Part shown: positions 1-10,555 of the stretch, piece after piece | Position numbering within the stretch: position 1 is the first letter of the stretch | Layout of the letters: each line of letters begins with the position of its first letter | Assembly (NCBI GenBank): GCA_905220665.1 | Contig: CAJNAR010000026.1 | Coordinates: 1 to 64,000 of the forward strand | DNA length: 64,000 nucleotides | Direction of reading: 5' to 3' | Origin: Albugo candida | Lineage: Eukaryota; Oomycota; Peronosporomycetes; Albuginales; Albuginaceae | The notes under the pieces: generated by a model | What the model saw: only the letters and a program-made list of their open reading frames with translations | Told to the model about the DNA's origin: nothing | Database searches by the model: none | Position numbers and translations under genes: made by a program

Positions 1-2027
1 CGACTCCATGCATGAAATAAGCACCCCATGCATGGTGATGGGATGATCTAATGCTGCCCGGATGATTTGGTCCGGGTTAGTACAAAATTGTACCAGCCTA
101 CGCACATGTGGGATGCACGCATCGGCTTGGACCAGCTTGTCCGGTCGAAGCTGGTGGAGTGCATTTTTGGAATCCATTTCCATGAGCTCTCCGATTTCAC
201 CAATTCGAGTTGGTCGCTCTGCTTTTTCCACCGTTGTATGACGCTTCTTATAAAAGTGTGCCGCCTCTTTCGAAGTGGCTCTCTTTTGGCATCCGTGCTT
301 TCACGGGAATAATTTGAATGCGATTGCCATGCGCCGGATTGGCAACCGCTTGAACTTCTTCGACATCCACCTCCATGGTTGCGAGCACAGCAAAGTAATT
401 GCTTGTCGCCAACGTTGGGAGCGCACGAGGTGGTGCATTGGAAACCATTTGGTCGAACGGCTCAGTTCGATTACGCTTTCCTCGCGTCCATGCCAACTGC
501 ATGTATGTGTCACCATCCTTCTCCACCCGTGGATGGGAAGATGATTGACTTTTCAAATGTAGGATGGGGGGAGTGGTCTGTGATAAGTCTGGTGACCTGG
601 TGGTGAGATAGAGGGAGCAGTGTTGAGCTCCAACGAAATTTGGTCGGAATTTTTTCGCTCCGGTCGCCTCGTCTCCAATTCCTGAATTTGAATTGGCTTC
701 TCCACCTTTTTTGGGACCACCACGACTGCCGATGGCGCGGTTGTTTGTTTTTGTTTTTCTTGTTGCGATTTTGCTTGCTTTTGATTCTGAGGCTGAGTGT
801 GAGTTGTGTTTGGTTGTTTTGTGTTTTTCTTTTTGTTTTCCTTTGGTTGTTGCCGTGTTCCCGTGTATATTGCAGCACCCAAATCCAAGCAGTAAGGACC
901 ACGTTGACCAAAACGTGGTCGTTCCGTTGGAATAGGAGCATTCTTACCCCGTACTGGGTAGAGCTGTTTGTCGTAAGCGATTTGTTCAATCACTTTACCA
1001 ACTCTAACCAGTTGTTGGGGACACGTTGAGCAGCCAAAGTAGACTCTCCAAGTCGACATTACCACCTCTTTGGTTGGAACCGTCTCGCGAAAGGTGTCAT
1101 ATACCACTTGACACCCGAGTTGGTGAAGAGCACGGAGAATGTTGTTCCGTTCTTCCTCCACGCCTACGCCGAAAACATCGAGGTAGTACTTTGTTTCAAG
1201 AGTATCAAACTCCGAAAAGTACTTCTCCCCAAGGATAGTCACCGGCTGACACTCCAACTGTTGGCAGGCATCCGCTGTGGTGACCATCACCCTGATGTTT
1301 CCCCCAGGCATTTTGGATACCTGAGCGATTGACCGGCTCTCCAGGAGGCTTTCAAAAACCGGATTACCGTGGTCCCGCATCAGGGATGTTAGTATTTTTC
1401 CATTTGGAGTACGGGTCAAGGACTGGCCCGTCTCCAAGACCATCGGGAAGGTTGCTTTCCGGATTTGGAAAGGTCTTGCTGCTTCCAATTTAGCAGACAG
1501 AACCGACCAATCCGGGTGCTCCCCATCAGCATATAGCTGCAATATAGCCTCGATATCCGAGGCTTTCGGCTTTGCGAGCTCTACGCGAAATTTCGCTCGA
1601 GCTCTAGCCTGGTCCTTACGCAAGGACTCCTGCGACTTGATTATTTCTGCCAAAGTGGGACCTTTGGTGTCGTCCACACTTTCAGTTGCAGTTGCCTTTT
1701 CGTCACCCTGTGACGGGGCAACGACAGTACCGCTTGTACCACATCCTACACCGGTAGTACCGGTATTACCCTGTACCGTCAAACAGGGGGTGGGGGTACT
1801 TTCCACGTCATCACATAGGGGTGATGGCTCATCAACAATCATGCAATCACCCAAGGCTGGGTGACTCATGAGGGTTGCCACGTCACTACAAGTGGACGCT
1901 AGCACCCTTGGTTGTGTCGATATGTCGACTTGAACCATTGTTTTCGAGAGGAAGGAGTTGAAAAAAGTTGTTTTTTCGAGTTGTTTTTACTAAATTGGGG
2001 TTACTTAGTAGCCGGCAAATTGAGAAG
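1..2027 (-). mobile_element. LINE (non-LTR retrotransposon), 5' portion
   Basis: This minus-strand element is the 5' part of the same LINE family as the copy at 49,016-56,279. Both start their first ORF with MVQVDISTQPR and share a 5' leader rich in TTTTT/AAAA. The first base of the window matches about position 51,047 of the other copy, so the rest of the element lies outside the window. The 5' end reaches about 2,025-2,028, directly beside the tRNA-Lys gene. The 5' end appears full length because the leader aligns up to the start of the other copy. The 3' end and target-site duplication cannot be seen. Confidence 0.85.
248..1938 (-). pseudogene. LINE ORF1 (Gag-like protein), frameshifted
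   Basis: ORF1 reads openly for 461 codons from the ATG at 1,938 down to 553, then continues in another frame (about 556-248) with segments that match the continuous reading of the 49 kb copy, such as LATSNYF and IQIIPVKARMP. At least one frameshift therefore separates the two parts. The N-terminal part is Thr/Ser/Val rich, followed by a basic Gln/Asn/Lys-rich low-complexity stretch. I see no clear CCHC zinc knuckle. The presumed role is RNA binding in the retrotransposition particle, by analogy with LINE ORF1 proteins. Confidence 0.75.
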
Positions 2028-2029
2028 TT

Positions 2030-2102
2030 GCCTGTCTAGCTCAGTCGGTAGAGCGCTGGCCTTTTAAGCCAGTGGTCGTGGGTTCGAGCCCCACGGTGGG
2101 CA
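2030..2102 (+). tRNA. tRNA-Lys (anticodon TTT)
   Basis: A 73-nt cloverleaf can be folded directly. The acceptor stem GCCTGTC pairs with GGTGGGC using G-U pairs. The D-arm GCTCAGTCGGTAGAGC includes the A box. The anticodon stem is CTGGC/GCCAG with loop CTTTTAA, giving anticodon TTT. The T-arm is GTGGG-TTCGAGC-CCCAC with the B box GGTTCGAGCCC, and the discriminator base is A. There is no intron. T-rich stretches follow (2,104-2,140) and would serve as a Pol III terminator. An antisense LINE ends 2-5 bp upstream. Confidence 0.95.
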
Positions 2103-2427
2103 CATTTTTCTTTTCTCGCTTTTTTTTTTTTTTTTTTTTTCAGCAATATGATGTAGCTAATGATTTGGCTCTAAGCAATTCTATCCACCCTCAAGGAAAG
2201 GTTGCCAGAGGTGTATTTTGCTGCTTCTGATAGTGTGCAGAAGTGCATCCTGGCTCATGATATTCAGTAATTAAAGACTGATTATAGTGTGTAATCTTGA
2301 TCACATGTGCATCCTAAAACAATAACGTGTCATCGAGAATGAGAGATTGTACAATCTCGGTACGAAATGTGCTTATAGCCACACTTGACAGTCTACGGAC
2401 ATTCAAGATTGCGATCAACTCGGACAG

Positions 2428-2463
<36 letters not shown>
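2103..2463 (+). other. T21 ... A36 bounded segment downstream of the tRNA
   Basis: A run of 21 T (2,120-2,140) follows the tRNA. About 290 bp of non-repetitive sequence then leads into a run of 36 A (2,428-2,463). Tail-to-head, the tRNA, body and poly-A stretch resemble the layout of a tRNA-derived SINE. I see no matching target-site duplication, and the tRNA part looks like a normal gene. Alternatively the T tract is only a terminator and the A tract an independent low-complexity run. No protein-coding exon is convincing here. Confidence 0.4.
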
Positions 2464-2464
<1 letters not shown>

Positions 2465-2619
2465 ATTCTTTATCGAAACTCGCTGAATCTATCGTAGTCC
2501 AAGCGTGTGCGGAATATCACGATCTCGTTCGATTGCACCAAAGCGGCACCCCCTGCTATACTTCATGAGTGGATGTTTCAACTCCGCCTTCGTCCTTTGA
2601 CACTTTGGCTTTTTTCTTT

Positions 2620-3881
2620 CTATTTTTGAATTACATATATCGGTCGACGAAAGCCCTTTGAAGACGTTTGGCAAACTCTTATGAATTCAGATGATTTGAA
2701 ACCTATTTCGTCTATAAGACACAATGGAAAATCTTTTGGGCGGAGTTGTATCCTTCCATAGTTTGCTTCTGTTTTTGCTGAGGTGAACTTTCGTTTATGA
2801 TAGGACTTCCAAGTTTGTGGCTCCAAAATAAGTCTCCCTCCTGGCTTCAGCAGAGAGTATATTTTTCGGAATAGTACTCGGATGCCTTCGTCACCATGCA
2901 GGAGATGAATCCACTTGGTCACACTCAGACTATTACAAATATGGTCAATAATCAAATAGATATTGAACGGAAGCAGCACACACTTATTACCACAGGATGA
3001 AATCGTACTGCTCGGCTGCCTCACTATTACAGATCACATCTTGCTGCCTGAATTGAATGTTGTGCGGGTAATCGAATCTACGTCATGGATCATCGCTATT
3101 AGCAATAAGAACGGACGTATGAGATTTCGTTATCATACACAAGCCCACCTAGCTTTTCCGTCAGAAGATGAGGTACAGTCGTTTTCATTGGTACAGCCAT
3201 AAGTCGTCAACTTCCAAAACATGAATGAAACTGGCATTTCGTGCCGAAATGACTCAAAGTTGCATGTGTGTATGTTGTCGTCATCTGTGGTACTCGAAAA
3301 CCCCTTTGAGACGACATGTTTAAATGCTCTCTCAACAAGGCTTTGGTGTGTCACTTTCTTCAATAGCCTTTGTGCTTTTGCAATCAATTCCATGTCAATA
3401 TCTATACCTAGGAGTCTCAAAGGCGCAAATTTCCAACCTAGTCAGGCCAGTCTTGTTCATCCTATGATAAGTATATCCTCACGTAACAACCGTACCAAAC
3501 GTGACCGTGAATTCACCAGAATTGCATCCGATATCAAGCCCTTCTTTTCCTGCAAACCATTCTTTGCACAAGACCTCAAAGCGAGAATCTTGCATTTTAG
3601 ATGGATCAAAATGTTCTATTTCTACATTCCCTAATCGATAATTGTAGTAGCTGTAGACACTTGTGAGTTGTCGCACAATTTGTCAAATACTTTCTGGCGA
3701 ACCTTCGAAAGTTACCAACTCGCTCATGTTTTGGTAGCTTTTTGCCTCTTTTCAAATTGCTTTTTCTCTTTTTCTCAGACCTATCAAGTTTATTTTCATT
3801 GAATGTTTCTGTCTTTCGACCATCTCTGTTGATTTGATCGCTGCTTTCAATCGAATCGCCATCTCGCGCTGCGTCTATCAT
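2620..3881 (-). CDS. Bin3/MePCE-type RNA 5'-gamma-phosphate methyltransferase
   Basis: Family members use S-adenosylmethionine to methylate the 5' phosphate of small RNAs such as 7SK or U6. Five exons are proposed: 3,881-3,703, 3,650-3,496, 3,437-3,149, 3,023-2,991 and 2,929-2,620, giving 321 residues in frame. Splicing restores the family signature SYYNYRLGN (Bin3 RNA-end pocket), the SAM motif EGLDIGCNSGEFT, the acidic loop LLGIDID, then FILCLSVTKWIHLLHGDEG and RPGGR-like LKPGGRLILEPQTW near the C terminus. The N-terminal 45 residues are charged and Lys-rich. An in-frame ATG at 3,944 would add 21 residues. Intron 2 (3,024-3,148, 125 bp) is the longest and least certain. The gene lies 190 bp downstream of, and in the same direction as, the TPR gene. 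Confidence 0.85.
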
Positions 3882-4070
3882 CGGACTGAATATCGACCAG
3901 TAATAAGAGTTCTTAGCTCGCAAGGTAAAATGAATAGAAATCATCGCAGGAAGATGCCCTGTCAACCGAATTCGATCGGTAGGGATGTATGTCCCGGAAT
4001 ACTATGAAATTGTGTCACACGATTTCTTTATTTCTTCCGAAATTAATCAAATGACATATTTCTATGTCCT

Positions 4071-5119
4071 CTACTTGCCTTGTTTCAAGCGACGCACACA
4101 TTCCCCGAGGCGATGTTGAGCCTTATTTGCAACCTAGAATGATGATCAATGGGGTCAGTACCAACGACCAAGGTCGGGAGAAAGCAAGAACGTACTTCGA
4201 TATTGGGATTGATACTCAACAATGAACGTATATCTTGCAATGCCAGACGATATCGCTCTAGCCCTTCGTAAGCCAAAGCGCGTCGTAGTAGCGCTTTTTG
4301 ATTATCAGACTCGTATTCCAGTACATGCGTGCAATCACCTACGATTGCTGAGAAATTACTCATCTGTTGGTGACAGGCTGCTCGATTATTGTAACACGAT
4401 AATGCCAATGCTGAGGTATCATCTTTACAGGCTTTGATAGCTTTAGTGTAGAGCTCAATAGCTTGATCAAATGCTGCCTTTTTGAACGCATCATTCCCTT
4501 GTTCTTTGATTTGCTCAGCTGGACTTAAGCCCGATCGACGAATTTTTTCACTCTCTTCGTACAGCGGTTCGATTTCCCGAATCAATTTGTTGATGTCCTG
4601 ATTGTTGAAATCTATTTTTTGACCTGCGCGCAGAGTTGCCATTGCTTCATGGTATTTCTTCAATCCTTTGAGCGCGACACCATAACGATGATAAGCTGAA
4701 TTCGTTCAGAATGTGACATATATATTAGTCAGAGTCGAAAGCGATCGTTCCAATCAGATGGATTGAATACCTTTGACAAAATCAGGCTTCAGAGCTATGC
4801 ATTTTGCTGCATCATTTTCTGCTTCTTTAAACTGTTCAAGTTGTGCGTACGCGGCGCTTTTTTAGGTTTTAGAGAATCATGTGAGCATAAGCCAAATTGG
4901 AGATAGCTCGTTCCTTTATGACAAACCTTCGGTTGGAGTAGTATATATGATTGCTGTCATCTAATTGGATGGCATCAGAGTACTTTGCAATTGCTTCCGC
5001 ATATTTTTTTGCCTTGAACGCTTCATTTCCTTCACTAAAAAACACTAAGCATCGCAACAACAACAGCATTCAGATCGATAAGGGTACTTTTTCCTCGCTT
5101 CTGCGTCAGCTTGTACCAT
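4071..5119 (-). CDS. TPR-repeat protein, STI1/TOM34-like co-chaperone
   Basis: Five exons (5,119-5,088; 5,034-4,927; 4,856-4,771; 4,695-4,196; 4,133-4,071) give 262 residues in frame. Two blocks of tetratricopeptide repeats are visible. The first opens NEGNEAFKAKKYAEAIAKYS, with carboxylate-clamp style residues NEAFKAKKY and YYSNRSAAY. The second starts KEQGNDAFKKAAFDQAIELY. Between them is a charged linker that includes SGLSPAEQIKEQ. Such proteins bind the EEVD tails of Hsp70/Hsp90 or act as general scaffolds. No STI1/DP domain is present, so it is shorter than true STI1. The exact family member cannot be decided from sequence alone. Confidence 0.8.
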
Positions 5120-5472
5120 TTTGATTACGGCCACAAATAATGCGCCTGATTGTGTATACTGTTTACAAATTTTTATCCGGATGCGGATAGTGTATACAAG
5201 ACTCGCTGGAATCTGATATCTAATATCGATATGATCAACTCGGCCTGATGACTGTGATGTGTCGTATAAGCAATCTCGCAGCAGCCATTCTGCATGACAT
5301 ATTTCTCCTTTGCTTAAAGAATATGGCCGTGCATACGAATCAGTCGAACTTTGGACGATAATCACCCAGCAAGCATGAGATGTATCGTAAGAAAATCTGG
5401 GTTTACATAGAAATTCGTGCGCTGAAACAAAAGTATTTTATATTGGAAATTCGTGACCAGCTACACTTTCAA
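5120..5472. other. Intergenic, TPR gene promoter side
   Basis: About 350 bp separate the TPR start codon from the EMC8/9 stop codon. I see only short antisense ORFs without family resemblance. The region must carry the TPR promoter and the EMC8/9 3' end. Confidence 0.5.
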
Positions 5473-6200
5473 TCAAACGTTCAACCTCATAAAAGCGCCA
5501 AAATTTGGATTTTTCCAGTCTTTTGACACATCATCCAAATGGTCATCAAAGTCATATATTCGAGCATCTGAATCTTGTGTCATGTGCGCAAAACTCTCGA
5601 TGATGTTTTTTTTGCGTTCGTCTGTCCGCAACTTTGCAACGAGTTGACTGTTTTTCGGTAGCCAACCTTTCTTACCGTCCTGCACGAGTAGCTACACAAA
5701 GGTTGGGATTGTGATGAGCAATCAATCGAAAAATCTTGCAGGAATCTTACATGCAGCCCAAATTCCTTATCATCATCCAATTTCTGTTCATCGACCTATA
5801 AGTGCACAATCATAATTTGTTTGCGCTTACAAAATAGTACACTCACTAGTACTATGCACGCTTGAGGGCATAAGCTGAGTAACTTATCAGCCATTCGTTC
5901 TCCATAATGAGTCAGCAAAGGTGTTTTTCCATTGTCACTTGTTTTATCTCTAGCTTGATAATATCCAACAATGCGCTGGCTTTCTTGCTGGCAATATGCA
6001 TCCACTGTAGCACATGCTACTTCTGTGATAGGTGCCAATGGTGAATCGTGATGAAACAGAGGAATTGCATCGGTTATATTTATGACTTTAGTCCGCGCAT
6101 GTTCAGCTAACAAAAGACCGTGACATGTTGATGCTGGATGGGCTGCTGCATGCAAGAGGATCTTAATATGTGCGTCGACACTGAGTTGATAATCGCACAT
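5473..6200 (-). CDS. EMC8: ER membrane protein complex subunit 8/9 (EMC8/EMC9)
   Basis: EMC8/9 is a cytosolic subunit of the EMC, which inserts tail-anchored and multipass proteins into the ER membrane. Exons 6,200-5,847, 5,795-5,751 and 5,691-5,473 give 205 residues, close to the family length. The MPN-like fold is recognisable: CHGLLLAEH after strand one, then DAIPLFHHDSPLAPITEVA, the loop IVGYYQARD, CIVLVDEQKLDDD, and the C-terminal DFDDHLDDVSKDWKNP, which is characteristic of EMC8/9. No metalloprotease JAMM motif is present, as expected. The gene is divergent from the bL17m gene across a 561-bp spacer. Confidence 0.9.
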
Positions 6201-6761
6201 GGGATTCTATCCGATGATATCAGATACGCGTCATGTCGTACCATAACTGTTGTTGTTATGATAGCGGTGTTAAAGCTCTCGTTAATGTTAAATGAACATG
6301 CTACTGACAGCTGCGTAGACGGTGATGCACGCACTCACTACTATGCATTTCAAAGATTGTAGGTAAAGCTGGTAGTCAAGTACGCAATAGTGAGTAGTGG
6401 TAATGTGCGACTGGCGAAAGAACTATCTACTAGAAATCATGGTAGTGCATAAAATGTGGACAAGTGAATTGCATGATGGCCACGAGTATATCAACTCTGC
6501 CGTCATGAAAGCAGACCTGTCCGTAGAGAATTCTACTTTTTATAGCGCAAGCGTCCGATACGGACGTAAATCGATATTAAAGAGGAGACACTGTAACACG
6601 ATTCTGTGAGTTGCGCAATGATTATGTCACAAATCAGTATGATTTGAATCATTGGTTGACATAATTACCTTTTTCTCTTGCTACACTCTATCATCGTATT
6701 CTCTTTCTATCCTTATTATACAACTGCATAAGCTTTATAGAGGTTTTCACCATTGATTGCC
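6201..6761. promoter_or_regulatory. Divergent intergenic region EMC8/9 - bL17m
   Basis: This 561-bp spacer lies between two start codons facing away from each other, so it should hold both promoters. It contains short ORFs on both strands that resemble no family. I could not identify a specific factor site. Confidence 0.5.
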
Positions 6762-7349
6762 ATGAAGCATCGAATTTCTCACCGTAAATTAAATCGTCCT
6801 ACTGCGCACAGATGGGCAATGTTACGGTTCGTATTGGCCCACATCCTATCCCGATGTGTTTTCGTCATATATCTTTGTACAGAACGATGGTAACACAACT
6901 CATTGAGCATGAGCGCATCCGTACAACTTTACCAAAAGCTAAAGAGCTCCGCCGAGTTGCAGATCAAGTGGTGACACTCGCAAAAAAAGCAACCGAGTCA
7001 TCCAGACGCCGTGCACAAGGAATTCTTCGCACACCAACAGCCATTCAGAAGCTGTTTGGACAACTTGGCCCGCGCTATGAGTACTTGCACCATGAGGTCT
7101 TGATGGCAAACTGATATATGACAATATAGGATGCGTGCTGGTGGGTACACACGAGTGTTAAAAGCTGATTTTCGACGTGGTGATGGAGCAGAAATGGCTA
7201 TAATCGAGTATATCGATCGGTATGTTTGATAATTGCTCTACTTGACATTCATTCATGTGCTGGCCTTCAGACCAGGAGAGATACGACGATTCAAGCCAAG
7301 AACAGCAGTAGCTACTACAACGGAAGATGGAATTATCGATACGAATTGA
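6762..7349 (+). CDS. MRPL17: Mitochondrial ribosomal protein bL17
   Basis: Four exons (6,762-6,826; 6,883-7,080; 7,130-7,219; 7,271-7,349) give 143 residues. The protein begins [17 protein letters not shown], the bL17 N-terminal signature, followed by [37 protein letters not shown], then [10 protein letters not shown] and [11 protein letters not shown] near the C terminus. bL17 binds the large subunit near the exit tunnel. The basic N terminus could serve as an import signal, but no classical presequence extends beyond the bacterial start. The three introns are 56, 49 and 51 bp. It is convergent with TIP41, with a gap of about 206 bp. Confidence 0.92.
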
Positions 7350-7555
7350 TACAAAGATACATATAGGAATCATTTTTTTGCTGTTTGGATCAAATCTCTC
7401 TTAATTCTTGTATTTTATTCCTTGCGGATATCAAATGTCTTGCGGCTCATACTACAGGATGCAATTTTGCTTTCGGTTCTGCTGTCCTTCCGTATTCATA
7501 TATCCTTATCGAGCGTTGGGGTCTGTAGTGATACATAAGTTTTCTCAATCTATAT

Positions 7556-8726
7556 TCACTCCGACTCAATTAAGATTTTCTCATAGACAGCTTCCTGTAA
7601 TGTGAGAAGATGATGAAACTGATCTACAACGCGGTAATCGGTCATATTCTTTGAATGTCCTTTTTCAGCGAGCTCTTCCACCGTCGACTCTTTTCTCGAA
7701 TACTCCCGCAGTAAATACTTGTTCCCAAACAAATGATGGATGCGAGTCTCATACACACGAAGAACAACTCGGTCAAGCCGGAGCCAATACCGTGCCAATA
7801 TATAAAATCCTGAAGGCATTACTCGCTATAAAAGAGCTTTTTAGCGGAATCAATAGGTGGTCTGTAGAGCCAACGCACCACTTTGACATTCATTATCGAT
7901 ATCCCGTGATCATGAAGCTCATCCTCGTACAAATTGACATCATCAAACCATAAGATAGGCTCCCGCTCCTTCAACTTGTCCATGTCTATCCGCTCTTTAG
8001 TCGCTTCAATTTGCACCTGCTGATCTGTCCGATTAAAAACACCATTTGATGATGCGAGTTTCGATAAAGTTCCACGATATTCTGTTGTGTACGTCCAATC
8101 GTACGGGATATCAAGCTCTTTGACTTGATCACTACAATTCAAAATCACGTGAATTATAAGAATGAATGCTTTCTGAACAAGAAGGTTTTCAAACTTCGTA
8201 GATCGTTGTTTTGCGATTGCGACTTTCAATTGCTTTTGTGTCTCATTTTTACTTTTTTGTGCTGCAAAGTGGACACATTTCAATGCGTCCACAGCCAAAA
8301 AATTATAGCACAATCCACTTGGAACGTGAAAGAACATTAGTTGGTTGCCTCCAAACACCATTTCCGGTGGCGTAAGATTCGCTTCCGCTCCGATCCTAAC
8401 GTATGAAGACTAAGTGCGAGCCAAATTGAGCGAATGACTCGTGTTTGTTACTTTTCGAGAAGATCTACGGGTGTAATATGACTCTTGTTAGAGCCAATAA
8501 CCCAATCTTTAATCTGTATCCCTTGATAATCGATAGGATCTGCCGATGTGTTTGCCGTTGCAGGCTTTTCAGATCTAACCGCATTTCCCAGAAACTGATA
8601 CTCTTCGCTATGCGTTTGAAATTCAGTTGGACGCGAAAGGAGAACGTGCAAAAGCTCAGTAGCGCCAGAATCGGCTGAAAATACTCGGCGATTAATTCCA
8701 CGCATGAGATCATTATGATGTGACAT
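7556..8726 (-). CDS. TIP41: TIP41-like protein (TIPRL family, PP2A-type phosphatase regulator)
   Basis: Family members bind the catalytic subunits of PP2A, PP4 and PP6 and act in TOR signalling. Exons 8,726-8,452, 8,395-7,879 and 7,825-7,556 give 353 residues. Conserved pieces in order are YQGIQIKDWVIG, LTPPEMVFGGNQL (the family LPEM-FG motif), DALKCV, YDWTYTTEYRGTL, ILWFDDVNLYEDELHDHGIS, then KVRVMPSGFYILARYWLRLD and RIHHLFG-KYLLREY. The region between DALKCV and YDWTYTT is longer than usual and might hide an unspliced in-frame intron. The protein is longer than typical TIPRL (about 270) because of this insert and the C-terminal helix. Confidence 0.92.
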
Positions 8727-9235
8727 GGATCCTGAGTATTATCAGATCTGAATCGTGATGAAATGGAGGGAAAAATAATATTATGAAAAATCTCAAGACA
8801 AAAACGTTGGAAGGACGCGTATTATCCTACAAGAATTACGATGATGATTGATGAAGGAATGATGGATGATTTGATCGTTATCGCGTCATTCCCGGCCCTC
8901 AAATTGAGTTGCGTTGGCTATTACATGATAATTTATGGATTCTACGCAGTCTAATTGAAGCGTAATGCTGCCTGTACGACGCTAATTTATGTGGCGATAA
9001 TTATCAATGATAGTATCGACTATACTACGAATACTAGTTGCATGGATATCAACGCATGCGCTCAGATGGCTGTACATACTTTCGAAAGATTACCAACTGG
9101 CAGTTCCCATCAACCGTAACCAACGATACTGTCATGAACCGGTACATACTGAATTCCCTTGCTCATCTCCGCAGCGATATTCCAGAAGCTTGGAACATAT
9201 ACTCTGCAAAGGTTTCATAATTTTTATCGCTCAGA
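8727..9235. promoter_or_regulatory. Divergent intergenic region TIP41 - PrxQ
   Basis: A 509-bp spacer separates two divergent start codons and presumably holds both promoters. A plus-strand reading at 9,007-9,318 overlaps the PrxQ start in another frame and has no family resemblance. Confidence 0.5.
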
Positions 9236-10388
9236 ATGGTGTTTACAAGGAGTACTACGTCAAAGTCATCGTCCACGCAAGCCCAGCCGGTCAAACCCGA
9301 TACGAAGAAGCGAGCTAATAAAGATGTTTTGGTCGATGTGAAAAAGAAACGAGCGATCGAAGGGAAGTTTCGTAATGGCGCTCCATTGAATCAAATTATC
9401 GAGGAGGAGATTACACTGACGAATCAAAACGCTCAATCAGTCAAGTTTTCCGAATTACTGAAGACAAACGTTGTGATATTTTTGTATCCGCGAGCAAATA
9501 CTCCGGGATGCACCAAACAAGCGTGTGGTAAGTACGGGACACATTAAAATATTGGGATTACTAATCGTTCGCTTAGGTTTCCGAGATCAGTACTCCGCTT
9601 TACAAAAAGCCGGTTTCGATGTTTTCGGTCTCAGTCGAGATTCAAGCAACGTGTTGAAATCATGGAAACAGAAACAGAATCTACCTTATGATCTTCTCAG
9701 TGATCCAAAAAGTCAATTGATCAAGTACTTTGGGTCCTCAACCGGATCCAAGATCCAGCGATCTCATGTTATAATTCTCAAGGGTGGCATAATCGGAGAC
9801 TTTCAAAGTAAAGTGACGCCTGCACAAAGTGTCGAACGTGCGTTGAGCTACGCAACCAAGGCCAAGCACGATCCAGATGATGATGACAAACACTCAACGA
9901 ACTCACCTCCTTCACCTGATCCAAGTGGTTCATCAGCAGCAATTGGGAGCACTGCGACTGCCGAAATTCTGTTGAATAATCAGAATGACGAATCGGTTTT
10001 GTTTCAAGATATCATCCGTGACTACAACGTAATATTTTTCATGTTCCCACAAGCCAACACGCCGGGTTGTACCACACAAGCCAAGGCTTTCAACACTATT
10101 ATTGATGCGATACAAAAGGATGGGTATCGTGTATACGGAGTCAGTGCTGATTCTCCAAAGAGTCTCAAAGTATGGAAAGACCAGCATTCTTTCGCATTTG
10201 ATTTGTTATCGGATCCAAAGCATTCTCTGATTGGATATTTTGGAAGTTCTGTCAACAAAACCAGTATTAATCGATCGCATGCGATTGTACTGCAAGGAGG
10301 GGAAATCGCGGATATTCAGCACAATATGAAGCCTGAAGAAAGTGCCGAGAAAGCTTTCGCATATGTGAAGGCGCACCCTGTAACTTAG
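9236..10388 (+). CDS. Two-domain PrxQ/BCP-type peroxiredoxin with basic N terminus
   Basis: PrxQ enzymes reduce hydroperoxides using a peroxidatic cysteine. Two exons (9,236-9,527; 9,577-10,388; 49-bp intron) give 367 residues carrying two tandem PrxQ domains joined by an acidic Ser/Pro linker (DPDDDDKHS, about residues 196-225). Domain 1 has the complete motif NTPGCTKQACGFRD, with peroxidatic Cys92 and resolving Cys97. Domain 2 has NTPGCTTQAKAF: peroxidatic Cys262 is kept but the partner cysteine is Lys. A Lys/Arg-rich N terminus (KKRANKDVLVDVKKKR) suggests a nuclear form, as in yeast Dot5. The second half is duplicated as a pseudogene at 59.7-60.2 kb. Confidence 0.92.
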
Positions 10389-10555
10389 CTTGATGTTTCC
10401 TAGCATATCAACTTTTGACTCTTTTTGTTATTTTGCAATTTCAACATACCAAAAATAAACGTACGTCGCTTATAGCTTGTCAGAGGTAATGATTTAACAA
10501 GGTAGAAACTGGCATATATTTACGTAAATCACACACTATTTTATCGATCCGCACA

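Noticed and set aside
640..1332. Plus-strand ORFs of 60-130 codons over 0.6-1.3 kb
   Set aside because: They are antisense shadows of LINE ORF1, whose reading is confirmed by the second copy at 49 kb.
6138..6609. Plus-strand ORFs between EMC8/9 and bL17m
   Set aside because: Partly antisense to EMC8/9 exon 1, no family resemblance, and they occupy the divergent promoter.
9007..9341. Three overlapping ORFs upstream of PrxQ
   Set aside because: They lie in different frames across the promoter and start of a well-supported gene, with no protein-like motif.
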